From Ancylobacter defluvii (lineage in GTDB: Bacteria; Pseudomonadota; Alphaproteobacteria; Rhizobiales; Xanthobacteraceae): a DNA stretch of 64,000 bases. Below the pieces are notes generated by a model that saw only the letters and a program-made list of their open reading frames with translations, was not told where the DNA came from and made no database searches. The stretch's first letter is position 1, and every line of letters starts with the position of its first letter. This document shows, in pieces, positions 55,932 to 64,000 of this stretch. Both the position numbers and the translations under genes were made by a program. The DNA lies in the NCBI RefSeq assembly GCF_018390605.1, contig NZ_JAHBGD010000017.1:1-64000 (forward strand), given 5' to 3'.

Positions 55932-57359
55932 ATGGCCAAGAAATCACCGTCCTTCATCTGCCAGGCGTGCGGCGCGGTGCATTCCCGCTGGCAGGGCAAA
56001 TGCGATGCCTGTGGCGCCTGGAACAGCATCGCCGAAGAATCCCCCGCCACGGTCAGCCTGCCGGTCGCCCACCGCTCCGGCCGCAAGGGCCGGCTGATCG
56101 AACTGCAATCGCTCGCCGGCTCCAGCGAAAGCCCGCCGCGCACCCAGACCCGCATCGCCGAATTCGACCGCGTCACCGGCGGCGGCATCGTGCCGGGCTC
56201 GGTACTGCTGATCGGCGGTGATCCCGGCATCGGCAAATCGACGCTGCTGATCCAGGTCTCGGCGACGCTCGCCCGCGCCGGCCACCGCGTCATCTATGTC
56301 TCCGGCGAGGAGGCGGTGGAGCAGGTGCGGCTGCGCGCCGAGCGGCTCGGCCTCGCGAACGCGCCCGTCGAGCTGGCCGCGGAGACCAATGTCGAGGACA
56401 TCGCCGCCACCCTCTCCCAGGGAAGGACCCCGGCGATGGTGGTGATCGATTCCATCCAGACCATGTGGACCGACACCGCCGAATCCGCCCCCGGCACGGT
56501 GACGCAGGTGCGCTCCTCGGCGCAGATCCTGATCCGCTACGCCAAGCAGGCCGGCGCCGCCGTCATCCTTGTCGGCCATGTGACCAAGGACGGCCAGATC
56601 GCCGGCCCGCGCGTCGTCGAGCACATGGTCGACGCGGTGCTGTCCTTCGAGGGCGACGGCGCGCATCAGTTCCGCATCCTGCGGGCGCAGAAGAACCGCT
56701 TCGGGCCGACCGACGAGATCGGCGTGTTCGAAATGACCGGGCTGGGGCTCGAAGAGGTGGCGAATCCCTCGGAGCTGTTCCTTTCCAACCGCGATCGCGG
56801 CGCGCCGGGCACCGCGGTCTATGCCGGCATGGAGGGCACCCGGCCGGTGCTGGTGGAAATCCAGGCGCTGGTGGTGCCGACCAGCCTCGGCACGCCGCGC
56901 CGGGCGGTGGTCGGCTGGGACCCCTCGCGGCTGTCCATGGTGCTGGCGGTGCTGGAGGCGCGCTGCGGCATCAAGCTCGGCGGCCACGACGTGCATCTCA
57001 ACGTCGCCGGCGGCTTCCGCATCTCCGAACCGGCCGCCGACCTCGCAGTGGCGGCGGCGCTGGTATCGTCGCTCTCCGGGGCGGTGCTGCCGGCCGACAG
57101 CGTGTATTTCGGCGAGATCAGCCTTACCGGCGCCGCCCGGCCGGTGCCGCATGCCCCGGCGCGGCTGAAGGAAGCCGCCAAGCTCGGCTTCGCCCGCGCG
57201 GTGCTCCCGGACGCCAAGAACAAGGAACGCGGGGGTAAAGAACGAGAGGGGGGCGCGTCGCCGATCCCGCTCGACGTCATCGGCTCGCTGGCCGATCTGG
57301 TCGCCGGCATCGCCGCGCGCGGGACGCGGCGGAGCCCGCGGGCGGTGGAAGAGGCCTAG
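55932..57359 (+). CDS. radA: DNA repair protein RadA
   Basis: This 475-residue ATPase helps branch migration in recombination. The N-terminal zinc finger is C10, C13, C24 and C27. The RecA-like core has Walker A GDPGIGKST, and the KNRFGP motif specific to RadA is present. The C-terminal Lon protease-like domain (VHLNVAGGFRISEPAADLAV) is non-proteolytic in this family. An extra charged insert (KNKERGGKEREGGA) interrupts the last domain. Confidence 0.97.
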   Translation: MAKKSPSFICQACGAVHSRWQGKCDACGAWNSIAEESPATVSLPVAHRSGRKGRLIELQSLAGSSESPPRTQTRIAEFDRVTGGGIVPGSVLLIGGDPGIGKSTLLIQVSATLARAGHRVIYVSGEEAVEQVRLRAERLGLANAPVELAAETNVEDIAATLSQGRTPAMVVIDSIQTMWTDTAESAPGTVTQVRSSAQILIRYAKQAGAAVILVGHVTKDGQIAGPRVVEHMVDAVLSFEGDGAHQFRILRAQKNRFGPTDEIGVFEMTGLGLEEVANPSELFLSNRDRGAPGTAVYAGMEGTRPVLVEIQALVVPTSLGTPRRAVVGWDPSRLSMVLAVLEARCGIKLGGHDVHLNVAGGFRISEPAADLAVAAALVSSLSGAVLPADSVYFGEISLTGAARPVPHAPARLKEAAKLGFARAVLPDAKNKERGGKEREGGASPIPLDVIGSLADLVAGIAARGTRRSPRAVEEA

Positions 57360-57705
57360 CCCACGCGGGGAGGCCCAGAAGGGCTTGCCGTGAGGAAGGG
57401 GGCGCGGGCATCTCCGGCTCTGCCGGCCAGCTTCCCCCTGCTCACGCGCCGGCAAGTACCTGCCTCGGGGGACGCCAATCCGTCGCCACGCCAGCGGATC
57501 GCCCCGCCGACCGGGGCAGATGGCGAAGGGCGTGGCCCGATCTCCCGGCTTACCAACAGATACGACAGGCGAGGCACCAAGAAGACACCCCAACAGGGAT
57601 GACGCGACAGGCCGGCCGCGCTATACCTCGCCGGCCCGCGCAGGGTGCCGACTTTGCAGATTCGCCCCCGCGGTCTTGCCTGCGGGCCATCGCTTTGATC
57701 ACGGT
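57360..57705. other. Gene-free stretch between radA and cvpA
   Basis: About 345 bases show no family-like open frame, no strong terminator and no repeat shared with the rest of the window. In-frame codons continue upstream of cvpA through part of this region but lack similarity to the family. Confidence 0.5.
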
Positions 57706-58293
57706 GTGCTTGATTTGACGCTGCTCGACATCATCCTTCTCGCCGTGATGGTGATCTCCGGCCTGCTGGCCATGGTCCGCGGCCTCGTGCGCGAGGTCTT
57801 CGCCATCGCCTCCTGGATCGCAGCTGCCGCGGTAACCCTGTACGGCTACCCGCACCTGCTGCCCTATGCCAAGCAATATATAAGCAACGATACCTTCGCC
57901 ATGGCGGCGACGGTGGGCGGCCTGTTCCTGGTGACGCTGCTGGTCGTCTCGATCATCACCGTGCGCATCTCGGATGCGATCCTCGACAGCCGCATCGGCG
58001 CGCTCGACCGCACGCTGGGTTTCCTGTTCGGTCTCGCACGCGGATTCCTTATAATGGTGGTCGCCTTCCTGTTCTTCAACTGGCTGGTCCAGAACGAGCA
58101 GGGGCAGCCCGACTGGATTCGCAACGCGCATTCGCGGGTGGTCTTGCAAAGTGCGGGCGACTGGCTCATTTCCGTGTTGCCGGAAGATCCCGAGAAGCTG
58201 ATACGCGACATTCGCAGCCCGAAGGACGCCGAACCGACCGAACCTCCCCCGGAGCCCGTTGCTCCGGGACCGGCCGCCCCTCCGGCACAGTGA
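57706..58293 (+). CDS. cvpA: CvpA family membrane protein
   Basis: This 195-residue protein starts at a GTG (57706) directly before LDLTLLDIILLAVMVISGLL. It has four membrane helices, with GLVREVFAIASWIAAAAVTL and DRTLGFLFGLARGF being CvpA hallmarks, then a short proline-rich cytoplasmic tail. Named for colicin V production in E. coli, it is linked to envelope homeostasis and is usually next to purF, as here. Longer in-frame starts upstream lack family similarity. Confidence 0.87.
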   Translation: MLDLTLLDIILLAVMVISGLLAMVRGLVREVFAIASWIAAAAVTLYGYPHLLPYAKQYISNDTFAMAATVGGLFLVTLLVVSIITVRISDAILDSRIGALDRTLGFLFGLARGFLIMVVAFLFFNWLVQNEQGQPDWIRNAHSRVVLQSAGDWLISVLPEDPEKLIRDIRSPKDAEPTEPPPEPVAPGPAAPPAQ

Positions 58294-58300
58294 ATTCGCA

Positions 58301-58335
58301 CGCAGCGCCGGAACGGGATCGTTTCCGGCGCTGCG
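58301..58335 (+). terminator. Strong hairpin between cvpA and purF
   Basis: CGCAGCGCCGGAA and TTCCGGCGCTGCG form a perfect 13-bp stem with a nine-base loop, eight bases after the cvpA stop. No T run follows, so termination may be partial, or the stem may protect the mRNA end. Confidence 0.5.
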
Positions 58336-58461
58336 GCGTTCGGATCGAGACACCGGAACGCTTTTGGCGGGCGGGAAGTTATTCCTGTTCAATAAAGGCG
58401 CTTCGGAGCACACACGCGGAAGCGTGCGCAGCCGGGACTGCGTGGAGCGGAGCAAGGTCAC

Positions 58462-59988
58462 ATGACCCATAGGACCCTTGAGAATTCGGCCATCGACCTC
58501 ACGGGCGAGAGACGTGCCGCCTCGCGCCAGCCGGGAACCGACACTTTCGACCCCTATGGCGATACGCTGCGCGAGGAATGCGGCGTGTTCGGCGTGTTCG
58601 GCCATCCCGACGCGGCGGCGATCACCGCGCTGGGGCTGCACGCCTTGCAGCATCGCGGCCAGGAAGCCGCTGGCATCGTCACCTTCGACGGCCAGCGCTT
58701 CCACTCCGAGCGCCGGCTCGGCCTCGTCGGCGACGCCTTCTCCGATGGCGAGGCGATCAAGCGCCTGCCGGGCCACATCGCGGTCGGCCATGTGCGCTAT
58801 TCCACCACCGGCGAGACCATACTGCGCAATGTGCAGCCGCTGTTCGCCGAGCTCGACGGCGGCGGCTTCGCCATCGCCCATAACGGCAACCTCACCAATG
58901 GCCTGACGCTGCGCCGGCAGATCATCCGCGACGGCGCCATCTGCCAGTCGACCTCCGACACCGAGGTGATGCTGCACCTCGTCGCCCGCTCCAAGCGGCC
59001 GCGCTTCACCGAGCGTTTCATCGACGCGCTGAAGCTGATCGAGGGCGCCTACGCCTTTGTCGGCCTCACCAACAAGAAGCTGGTCGGCGCCCGCGACCCG
59101 CTCGGCATCCGCCCGCTGGTGCTCGGCGAGCTCGACGGCCACCCGATCCTCACCTCCGAGACATGCGCCCTCGACATAATCGGTGCGCGTTTCGTGCGGG
59201 ACGTCGAGCCCGGCGAAGTGATCGTGTTCTCCTCCGACAAGGTGGAGACGCTGCGCCCGTTCCCGGCGATGACGCCGCGCCCCTGCATCTTCGAGTACAT
59301 CTATTTCGCCCGGCCGGACTCGGTGGTGGGCGGGCGCTCGGTGTACCAGGTGCGCAAGAACATGGGCTACCAGCTCGCCGCCGAGGCTCCGGCCGAGGCC
59401 GACCTGGTGGTGCCGGTGCCGGATTCCGGCGTGCCGGCGGCAATCGGCTATTCGCAGGCCTCCGGCCTGCCCTATGAGCTCGGCATCATCCGCAACCATT
59501 ATGTCGGGCGCACCTTCATCCAGCCGACCCAATCGGTGCGCGACCAGGGCGTGCGGATGAAGCACTCGGCCAACCGCTCGGTGGTCGAGGGCAAGCGCAT
59601 CGTGCTGATCGACGACAGTCTTGTCCGCGGCACGACGTCGGTCAAAATCGTGCGCATGATGCGCGAGGCCGGGGCGCGCGAGGTGCATTTCCGCATCTCC
59701 TCGCCGCCGATCACCCACCCGGACTATTACGGCATCGACACGCCGGACCGCGACAAGCTGCTCGCCGCCACCCATGACCTCGAAGGCATGCGCCGCTATA
59801 TCGGCGCCGACAGCCTTGCCTTCCTGTCCATCGACGGCATCTACCGCGCCATGGGCTTCGAGGGCCGCGACAACCTGCAGCCGCAGTTCACCGACCACTG
59901 CTTCACCGGCGAGTACCCGACGCCGCTGACCGACCGCACCGGCGAGGTGCCGTCGCGCCAGCTGTCGCTGCTGGCCGAAGCGAGCTGA
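58462..59988 (+). CDS. purF: Amidophosphoribosyltransferase
   Basis: This enzyme makes phosphoribosylamine from PRPP and glutamine, the first committed step of purine synthesis. The catalytic cysteine is C40 in EECGVFGVFGH; the preceding 39 residues are a propeptide, longer than in B. subtilis. Further features are HNGNLTNGLTLR and the PRPP-binding VLIDDSLVRGTTSVKIV. The ATG at 58462 has AAGG five bases upstream. The protein has 508 residues. Confidence 0.98.
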   Translation: MTHRTLENSAIDLTGERRAASRQPGTDTFDPYGDTLREECGVFGVFGHPDAAAITALGLHALQHRGQEAAGIVTFDGQRFHSERRLGLVGDAFSDGEAIKRLPGHIAVGHVRYSTTGETILRNVQPLFAELDGGGFAIAHNGNLTNGLTLRRQIIRDGAICQSTSDTEVMLHLVARSKRPRFTERFIDALKLIEGAYAFVGLTNKKLVGARDPLGIRPLVLGELDGHPILTSETCALDIIGARFVRDVEPGEVIVFSSDKVETLRPFPAMTPRPCIFEYIYFARPDSVVGGRSVYQVRKNMGYQLAAEAPAEADLVVPVPDSGVPAAIGYSQASGLPYELGIIRNHYVGRTFIQPTQSVRDQGVRMKHSANRSVVEGKRIVLIDDSLVRGTTSVKIVRMMREAGAREVHFRISSPPITHPDYYGIDTPDRDKLLAATHDLEGMRRYIGADSLAFLSIDGIYRAMGFEGRDNLQPQFTDHCFTGEYPTPLTDRTGEVPSRQLSLLAEAS

Positions 59989-60001
59989 GGGGGCCGATCC
60001 C

Positions 60002-60171
60002 TCTCCCCGCCCGAGCCCGGCTGTTGCCGAACTCGGTTCCGGCAAGGCCGAAGCCGGAAACATCCGGCCTCAGTTGAGAGGTCGCCCGCGAAGCGGGTCG
60101 GTGCGGGGGCTGCGCGACTGCCGAGCGTCGAAGACCCCTCACCCCAACCCTCTCCCCGTCAGGGAGAGGGA
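60002..60171 (-). repeat. Dispersed intergenic palindromic repeat, copy B
   Basis: This copy reads, on the minus strand, CCCTCTCCCTGACGGGGAGA, then GGGTCTTCGACGC, CACCGACCCGCTTCGCGG, GCCGGATGTTTCCGG and CGGCAACAGCCGGG, the same block order as the copy at 15749-15917 on the plus strand. It fills nearly all of the gap between purF and the VOC gene. Confidence 0.8.
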
Positions 60172-60209
60172 GTCGTTCACCGCCACGCGTCAACTTCGAG
60201 GAACTGGAC

Positions 60210-60626
60210 ATGGTCGAGCTGAACCAGTGGCATCGCGGGCGGCTGATCGACCATCTCCAGCTGGTGGTGTCCGACTTCGAGGGCAGCCGCCGCTTCTACA
60301 AGGCGGTGCTGGCGGTGATCGGCGTGCCGGTGGTGGAGGGCGACGGCTATTTCTACGCCGACGAGCTGTTCGTCTCGCCCGGCGAACCGACCACCGGCCG
60401 CGCCCATCTCGCCTTCCAGGCAGCCGACATCGAGACCGTGAAGCGCTTCTACGAGACAGCGCTCGCCAATGGCGGGCGCGACAACGGCGCGCCGGGCTAT
60501 CGCGACTATCACCCGGGCTATTATGCCGCCTTCGTCCTCGACCCCGAGGGCAATAATATCGAGGCCGTCAACCACGGCCCGGCCAAACGCTCGGCGCCCT
60601 CCGTGGTCCTGACCGACGACAACTGA
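60210..60626 (+). CDS. VOC (glyoxalase/dioxygenase fold) family protein
   Basis: This 138-residue protein has one vicinal-oxygen-chelate module pair: IDHLQLVVSDFEGSRRFYKA, with the first metal-ligand His, and AFVLDPEGNNIEAVNH near the end, with the glutamate ligand. It is a small cytoplasmic metal enzyme; the substrate is unknown. It starts 39 bases after the intergenic repeat and precedes an SDR gene by 34 bases, so the two may be co-transcribed. Confidence 0.88.
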   Translation: MVELNQWHRGRLIDHLQLVVSDFEGSRRFYKAVLAVIGVPVVEGDGYFYADELFVSPGEPTTGRAHLAFQAADIETVKRFYETALANGGRDNGAPGYRDYHPGYYAAFVLDPEGNNIEAVNHGPAKRSAPSVVLTDDN

Positions 60627-60660
60627 CATCGCCAAGCAACAATCTGCCGAGGAACGCCGG

Positions 60661-61416
60661 ATGACCGATACCCAAGCGCGGCCGCTGGAAGGCCGCCTCG
60701 CCCTCGTCACCGGGGCGACCCGCGGCATCGGCCGTGCCACCGCCCTCGCCCTCGCCGAAGCCGGCGCGCATGTGATCGCCACCGGCCGCACCCAGGGTGC
60801 GCTGGAGGAACTCGACGACGCCATCGTCGCCACCGGCGCCACCGCGACGCTGGTGCCGCTGGACATACTTGACTTCGCCGGCATCGACCGGCTGGGCGGC
60901 GCGCTGTTCGAGCGCTTCGGCAAGCTCGACATACTGGTCGGCAATGCCGGCGTGCTCGGACCGATGACGCCGCTGGCGCAGATCGAGCCCAAGGACTGGG
61001 AAGGCCCGCTCAACGTGAACCTCACCGCCAACTGGCGGCTGATCCGCTCGATGGACCCGCTGCTGCGGCAGTCCGATGCCGGGCGGGCGGTGTTCGTCTC
61101 CTCCGGCGCCGCGCACAAGGCGCGCGCCTTCTGGGGCGCCTATGCGGTGACCAAGGCCGGGCTGGAAGTGCTGGCCCGCACCTGGGCGGCGGAGACCGCC
61201 AACATCTCGGCGCTCAAGGTGAACCTGATCAATCCCGGCCCGATCCGCACCCGCATGCGGGCCCGGGCCTTCCCGAGCGAGGACCCGAGCACCCTGCCGG
61301 CACCGGAAGAGGTGGCGCAGGCGATCCTCGCTCTGTGCCTGCCGAGCTTCACCCAGACCGGCACGCTCTACGACTTCCCCACCCGCAGCCTCAAGGAATT
61401 CCCGGCTCCGGCGTGA
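60661..61416 (+). CDS. Short-chain dehydrogenase/reductase
   Basis: This 251-residue NAD(P)-dependent oxidoreductase has the cofactor motif TGATRGIGRA, VGNAG in the NNAG position, a catalytic serine in VFVSSGAAH and the YxxxK motif in GAYAVTKAG. It is the classical SDR size. The substrate is unknown. The last 26 bases overlap the convergent EamA-type gene. Confidence 0.92.
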   Translation: MTDTQARPLEGRLALVTGATRGIGRATALALAEAGAHVIATGRTQGALEELDDAIVATGATATLVPLDILDFAGIDRLGGALFERFGKLDILVGNAGVLGPMTPLAQIEPKDWEGPLNVNLTANWRLIRSMDPLLRQSDAGRAVFVSSGAAHKARAFWGAYAVTKAGLEVLARTWAAETANISALKVNLINPGPIRTRMRARAFPSEDPSTLPAPEEVAQAILALCLPSFTQTGTLYDFPTRSLKEFPAPA

Positions 61417-62344
61417 CCGGCCGCTCCGCTCTCCCGCCGCGGCGGCGGGTGAAGATCGTCACCGCCACCACCACGCCGACCAGTTGCAGCAGCGTGCCGA
61501 CCGTCTCGGGCAGAGTCGGCAGGCGTTGCTCATAGGCAAGGCCGTAGCCGAGGCCGAACACCGTCTCGGCGACGATGAGCTGCGCGGAGAGGGCCAGCGG
61601 CAGCCGCCGCGCCGCCACCACCCAGCAATAGGTGCCGAACCAGGACACCACGCCGCCCATCAGCAGCACCCAGACCAGGAAGCGCATGGCATCCTCGGGC
61701 GCCGGCGGCAGCGTGGGCGCCCGCAGCACCACCGGCAGCAGCAGCACCGCAGCCGTGCCGGCGCCAAGCCCCTGCAACCCGGTCCAGCGCAGGGCCGAGG
61801 GCGCGCCGTCGGTGCGCATCACCACCGCATTGACCAGCCCGTAGACCACCCAGATCGCCAGCGATGCCGCTGCCAGGCCGATGCCGGCCAGCATCGCCCC
61901 GGCCTCGGCCGGCGTCGCCTCGCCGAGCCCGTCGGCGTTCACCACCGCCAGCCCGGCGGCAATGAGGCCGAGCGGCGCCACCAGCCGGTGCCAGGCTACC
62001 GCCGGCTCGCGCAGATTGCCGATCACCGCCAGCACGACCGGCGCGGTGCCGGCGATCAGCGGCGGCACCACCGCGCCGGCGAGCAGCACGGCGTAGGAAA
62101 TGGTGAGGAAGTAGCCGAAATAGCCGAAGGCCCCGAGCGCGAAGCCGACCGCCCGCTGCCGGCGCGTGAGACCGAGCGGCCGGAAGCGGGCATCCACCAT
62201 CAGCAGGACGCAGACCAGGCCGAATAGCAGATAGCGCGCGACCGAAAGCTCGAGCGCGGTGAAGGGCAGGACGGCCCGCGGCGCCACGAAGGAAAGACCC
62301 CACAGCGCGCCGGTGACGAGGCCCGCGAGGATGCCGATGAGCAT
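61391..62344 (-). CDS. EamA/DMT family transporter
   Basis: This 317-residue inner-membrane protein has ten hydrophobic segments in two EamA halves; the first starts LIGILAGLVTGALWGLSFVA. DMT exporters expel amino acids, nucleosides or other metabolites. The ATG at 62344 begins right before the first helix; an in-frame TTG at 62413 would add 23 polar residues. It is divergent from an Lrp/AsnC regulator, which suggests control by that regulator and possibly an amino-acid substrate. Confidence 0.88.
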   Translation of the reverse strand: MLIGILAGLVTGALWGLSFVAPRAVLPFTALELSVARYLLFGLVCVLLMVDARFRPLGLTRRQRAVGFALGAFGYFGYFLTISYAVLLAGAVVPPLIAGTAPVVLAVIGNLREPAVAWHRLVAPLGLIAAGLAVVNADGLGEATPAEAGAMLAGIGLAAASLAIWVVYGLVNAVVMRTDGAPSALRWTGLQGLGAGTAAVLLLPVVLRAPTLPPAPEDAMRFLVWVLLMGGVVSWFGTYCWVVAARRLPLALSAQLIVAETVFGLGYGLAYEQRLPTLPETVGTLLQLVGVVVAVTIFTRRRGGRAERPVTPEPGIP

Positions 62345-62394
62345 GTCGGAGGATCCGATTCGAGAGGCGGCGAGAATGGCATTCGCCGCCGTCG

Positions 62395-62444
62395 ATTCGA
62401 ATGGAGAAACCAAGCCGATCTGGCAAATATGCCTTTCATTCGAA
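62395..62444. promoter_or_regulatory. Repeated ATTCGA boxes in the exporter-regulator gap
   Basis: The palindrome ATTCGAAT (62395-62402) and a second ATTCGAA (62438-62444), with a further ATTCGA near 62358-62363, are spread over the 113-base divergent gap. The spacing of 43 bases (about four helical turns) between the first two suits a multimeric Lrp-type regulator. Confidence 0.4.
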
Positions 62445-62457
62445 GGGGAGAGCGGCG

Positions 62458-62919
62458 ATGCGGCTTCAAGGCACCGAACCCGGGCTCGACGCGCTCGATG
62501 CCGGCATTCTCAGCGCGCTGGATCGGGATGCGCGGATCACCATGAGCGAACTCGCCCGCCTGATCGGCATGTCGGCGCCCGGCGTCGCCGAACGGGTGCG
62601 GCGGCTGGAAGCGGCCGGGGTGCTCAAGGGCTTCTCGGCGGAGATCGAGCCGCGCGCGCTCGGCTATGCCATCCGCGCCATGGTCCGCATCCGGCCGCTA
62701 CCCGGCAAGCTGCATCTGGTGGAGAAGCTGATCGACGCCTGCCCGAACATCGTCGAGTGCCACAAGATCACCGGCGACGACCCGTTCCTCGCCCAATTGG
62801 TGGTGCGCGACATCGAGGAGATGGACGGGGTGCTGGAGGCGCTGGCCGAGCACGCGGTGACCTCGACGGCGGTCATCAAGTCGCAGGCGGTGCGAAGAAG
62901 GCTGCCGCCGCTGCGATGA
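62458..62919 (+). CDS. Lrp/AsnC family transcriptional regulator
   Basis: The ATG at 62458 has GGGGAG seven bases upstream and gives 153 residues. The N-terminal AsnC-type helix-turn-helix is clear (LDALDAGILSALDRDARITM, ELARLIGMSAPGVAERVRRL), followed by the C-terminal RAM ligand-binding domain (GFSAEIEPRALGYAIRAMV, VECHKITGDDPFLAQLVV). The RAM domain typically senses amino acids. It likely controls itself and the divergent exporter. Confidence 0.92.
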   Translation: MRLQGTEPGLDALDAGILSALDRDARITMSELARLIGMSAPGVAERVRRLEAAGVLKGFSAEIEPRALGYAIRAMVRIRPLPGKLHLVEKLIDACPNIVECHKITGDDPFLAQLVVRDIEEMDGVLEALAEHAVTSTAVIKSQAVRRRLPPLR

Positions 62920-63009
62920 GGAGAGGATCCAGCGGCTAGCCGACCGGCATCCTGCCCGCAGGCGCGGTGATCCGGGCTCGACCGGCCTCATCCTGCTCAT
63001 GCGGCGGCT

Positions 63010-63610
63010 CCGGCATCCCCAAGGGGGGAGCAAATGCACGCGGGCGCCATGGCCGATCCGGCTGCCCCGGCACTTCCCTCTCCCCGTTGGGGAGAGGTGG
63101 CCCGCGTAGCGGGTCGGTGAGGGGCGACGCGATTGGGAGGCGAAGAAGACCCCTCACCCCACCCCTCTCCCCCTCGGGGAGAGGGAGCGGCCTTCATCTG
63201 GCAGGTCGAGGCGTTCCAGCATTCCCAAGGGCGGAGCAAATGCACGCGGGCGCCATGGCCGATCCGGCTGCCCCGGCACGTCCCTCTCCCCCGTTGGGGA
63301 GAGGTGGCCCGCGTAGCGGGTCGGTGAGGGGCGACAACATTGCCGGCCGTGGAGCCCCCTCACCCCACCCCTCTCCCCCTCGGGGAGAGGGAGCGGCCCT
63401 CATCTGGCGGGTCGAGGCGTTCCAGCATTCCCAAGGGCGGAGCAAATGCACGCGGGCGCCATGGCCGATCCGGCTGCCCCGGCACTTCCCTCTCCCCCGT
63501 TGGGGAGAGGTGGCCCGCGTAGCGGGTCGGTGAGGGGCGACGCGATTGGGAGGCGAAGAAGACCCCTCACCCCAGGCCTCTCCCCGATGGGAGAGGGAGC
63601 CGCCTCAACC
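63010..63610. repeat. 206-bp tandem repeat array built on the intergenic palindrome
   Basis: Three near-identical units follow one another with a period of 206 bases: the marker GAGCAAATGCACGCGGGCGC recurs around 63028, 63234 and 63440. Each unit contains a spacer and a palindromic element beginning CCCTCTCCCC and ending GGGGAGAGGG (63076-63185, 63282-63391, 63488-63597). The middle unit differs in the inner part (ACAACATTGCCGGCCGTGG instead of ACGCGATTGGGAGGCGAAG). Open frames inside the array are by-products of the repeat, not genes. Confidence 0.88.
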
Positions 63611-63623
63611 TCCGTGCCCGGCC

Positions 63624-64000
63624 TCAGTCCTTCTCGGCGTAGGGGTTGTCCTTCTCGCGCAGCGTGAGGCGGATCGGCACGCCGGGCAGGTCGAAGGTGG
63701 CGCGCAGCCCGTTCACCAGATAGCGGATATAGCTCTCCGGCAGCGCATCCGCCCGCGAGCAGAACAGCACGAAACTCGGCGGCCGGCTCTTGGGCTGGGT
63801 GATGTAGCGCAGCTTGATGCGGCGGCCCGACACCGCCGGCGGCGGATGGTCGGTCGTGGTCTCGATAAGCCAGCGGTTCAGCGGGTTGGTGGCGACGCGG
63901 CGGTTCCACACCTCATAGGTCTGCTCGATCGCCTTCACCAGCCGGTCGAGGCCGTCGCCGGTGAGGCCGGAGACCATCACCACCGGCATGCCACGCGCCT
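63624..64000 (-). CDS. der: GTPase Der (EngA), C-terminal part (cut by window edge)
   Basis: The 3' end of the gene is present, ending at the stop at 63624-63626. The visible 125 residues hold the end of the second G domain ([20 protein letters not shown], the SA[K/L]-like G5 loop) and the C-terminal KH-like domain ([40 protein letters not shown]). Der is a double GTPase for 50S subunit assembly. The GTPase domains lie beyond the window. Confidence 0.95.
   Translation of the reverse strand, partial: ARGMPVVMVSGLTGDGLDRLVKAIEQTYEVWNRRVATNPLNRWLIETTTDHPPPAVSGRRIKLRYITQPKSRPPSFVLFCSRADALPESYIRYLVNGLRATFDLPGVPIRLTLREKDNPYAEKD

Noticed and set aside
63133-63533. Open frames with similar proline- and glycine-rich products in 63.0-63.6 kb
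   Set aside because: They arise from the 206-bp repeat units, are in both strands and match no family.
63010-63610. CRISPR array
   Set aside because: Units are 206 bases with near-identical interiors; there are no short direct repeats with distinct spacers and no cas genes.

Overview
The window is high-GC DNA from a Gram-negative alphaproteobacterium, most likely of the order Hyphomicrobiales (Rhizobiales). The evidence is the gene orders (ppk1-ppx next to an hdaA-type gene; lptF-lptG-lptD-surA-pdxA-rsmA; fabD-fabG-acpP-fabF-mltG-yicC-gmk; rpsF-rpsR-DUF2232-rplI; dnaB-alr-radA-cvpA-purF), a RopA/Omp2-type porin, DUF992, a CtrA-type box (TTAA-N7-TTAAC) and an EcfG-type stress promoter (GGAAC-N17-CGTT). 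A Xanthobacteraceae-like host (Ancylobacter/Starkeya/Xanthobacter relatives) is plausible, but this is inference. No rRNA, tRNA, CRISPR array, prophage or plasmid replication gene was seen.

Layout. 1-7.2 kb: 5' end of an NADP malic enzyme gene, a large membrane-anchored protein of unknown function, aspS, an MgtC-family gene, a secreted DUF992 protein and rnd. 7.3-14.4 kb: an isoprenylcysteine methyltransferase-like membrane protein, then a minus-strand run of CDP-alcohol phosphatidyltransferase, AI-2E-type permease, hdaA, ppk1 and ppx. 14.9-20.1 kb: a methyltransferase, a BenE-type transporter, purM-purN and a transglutaminase-like protein. 20.2-30.7 kb is the accessory part: a broken GNAT gene, a molybdopterin oxidoreductase, two tandem TerC genes, ndk, a small secreted protein with a stress/CtrA-type control region, aqpZ, a dinB gene broken by a decayed IS21-family element, and an ABC-F ATPase. 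30.7-42.2 kb: porin, then holC-pepA facing away from the lipopolysaccharide-transport operon lptF-lptG-lptD-surA-pdxA-rsmA. 42.2-48.8 kb: fatty-acid synthesis and cell-wall cluster on the minus strand. 49.2-60 kb: ribosomal proteins S6, S18 and L9, cyclopropane fatty acid synthase, dnaB, alr, radA, cvpA and purF. 60-64 kb: VOC and SDR genes, a divergent EamA exporter/Lrp regulator pair, a 206-bp tandem repeat array and the 3' end of der.

How the genes fit together. Most of the window is housekeeping: cell-envelope construction (lpt, fab, acpP, mltG, pepA, porin), translation and replication, purine synthesis (purM, purN and purF in two places), polyphosphate turnover and replication control (hdaA). 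No obvious new multi-gene defence or biosynthetic system is present. The points most worth following up are the combined EcfG/CtrA control region of the small secreted protein at 25.66 kb, a candidate small RNA just downstream of it, the low-GC in-frame insertion in aspS, the dinB/IS21 wreck that runs in frame into an ABC-F gene, an intrinsic terminator placed directly against the start of the molybdoenzyme gene, and the intergenic palindromic repeat family, including a 206-bp tandem array.
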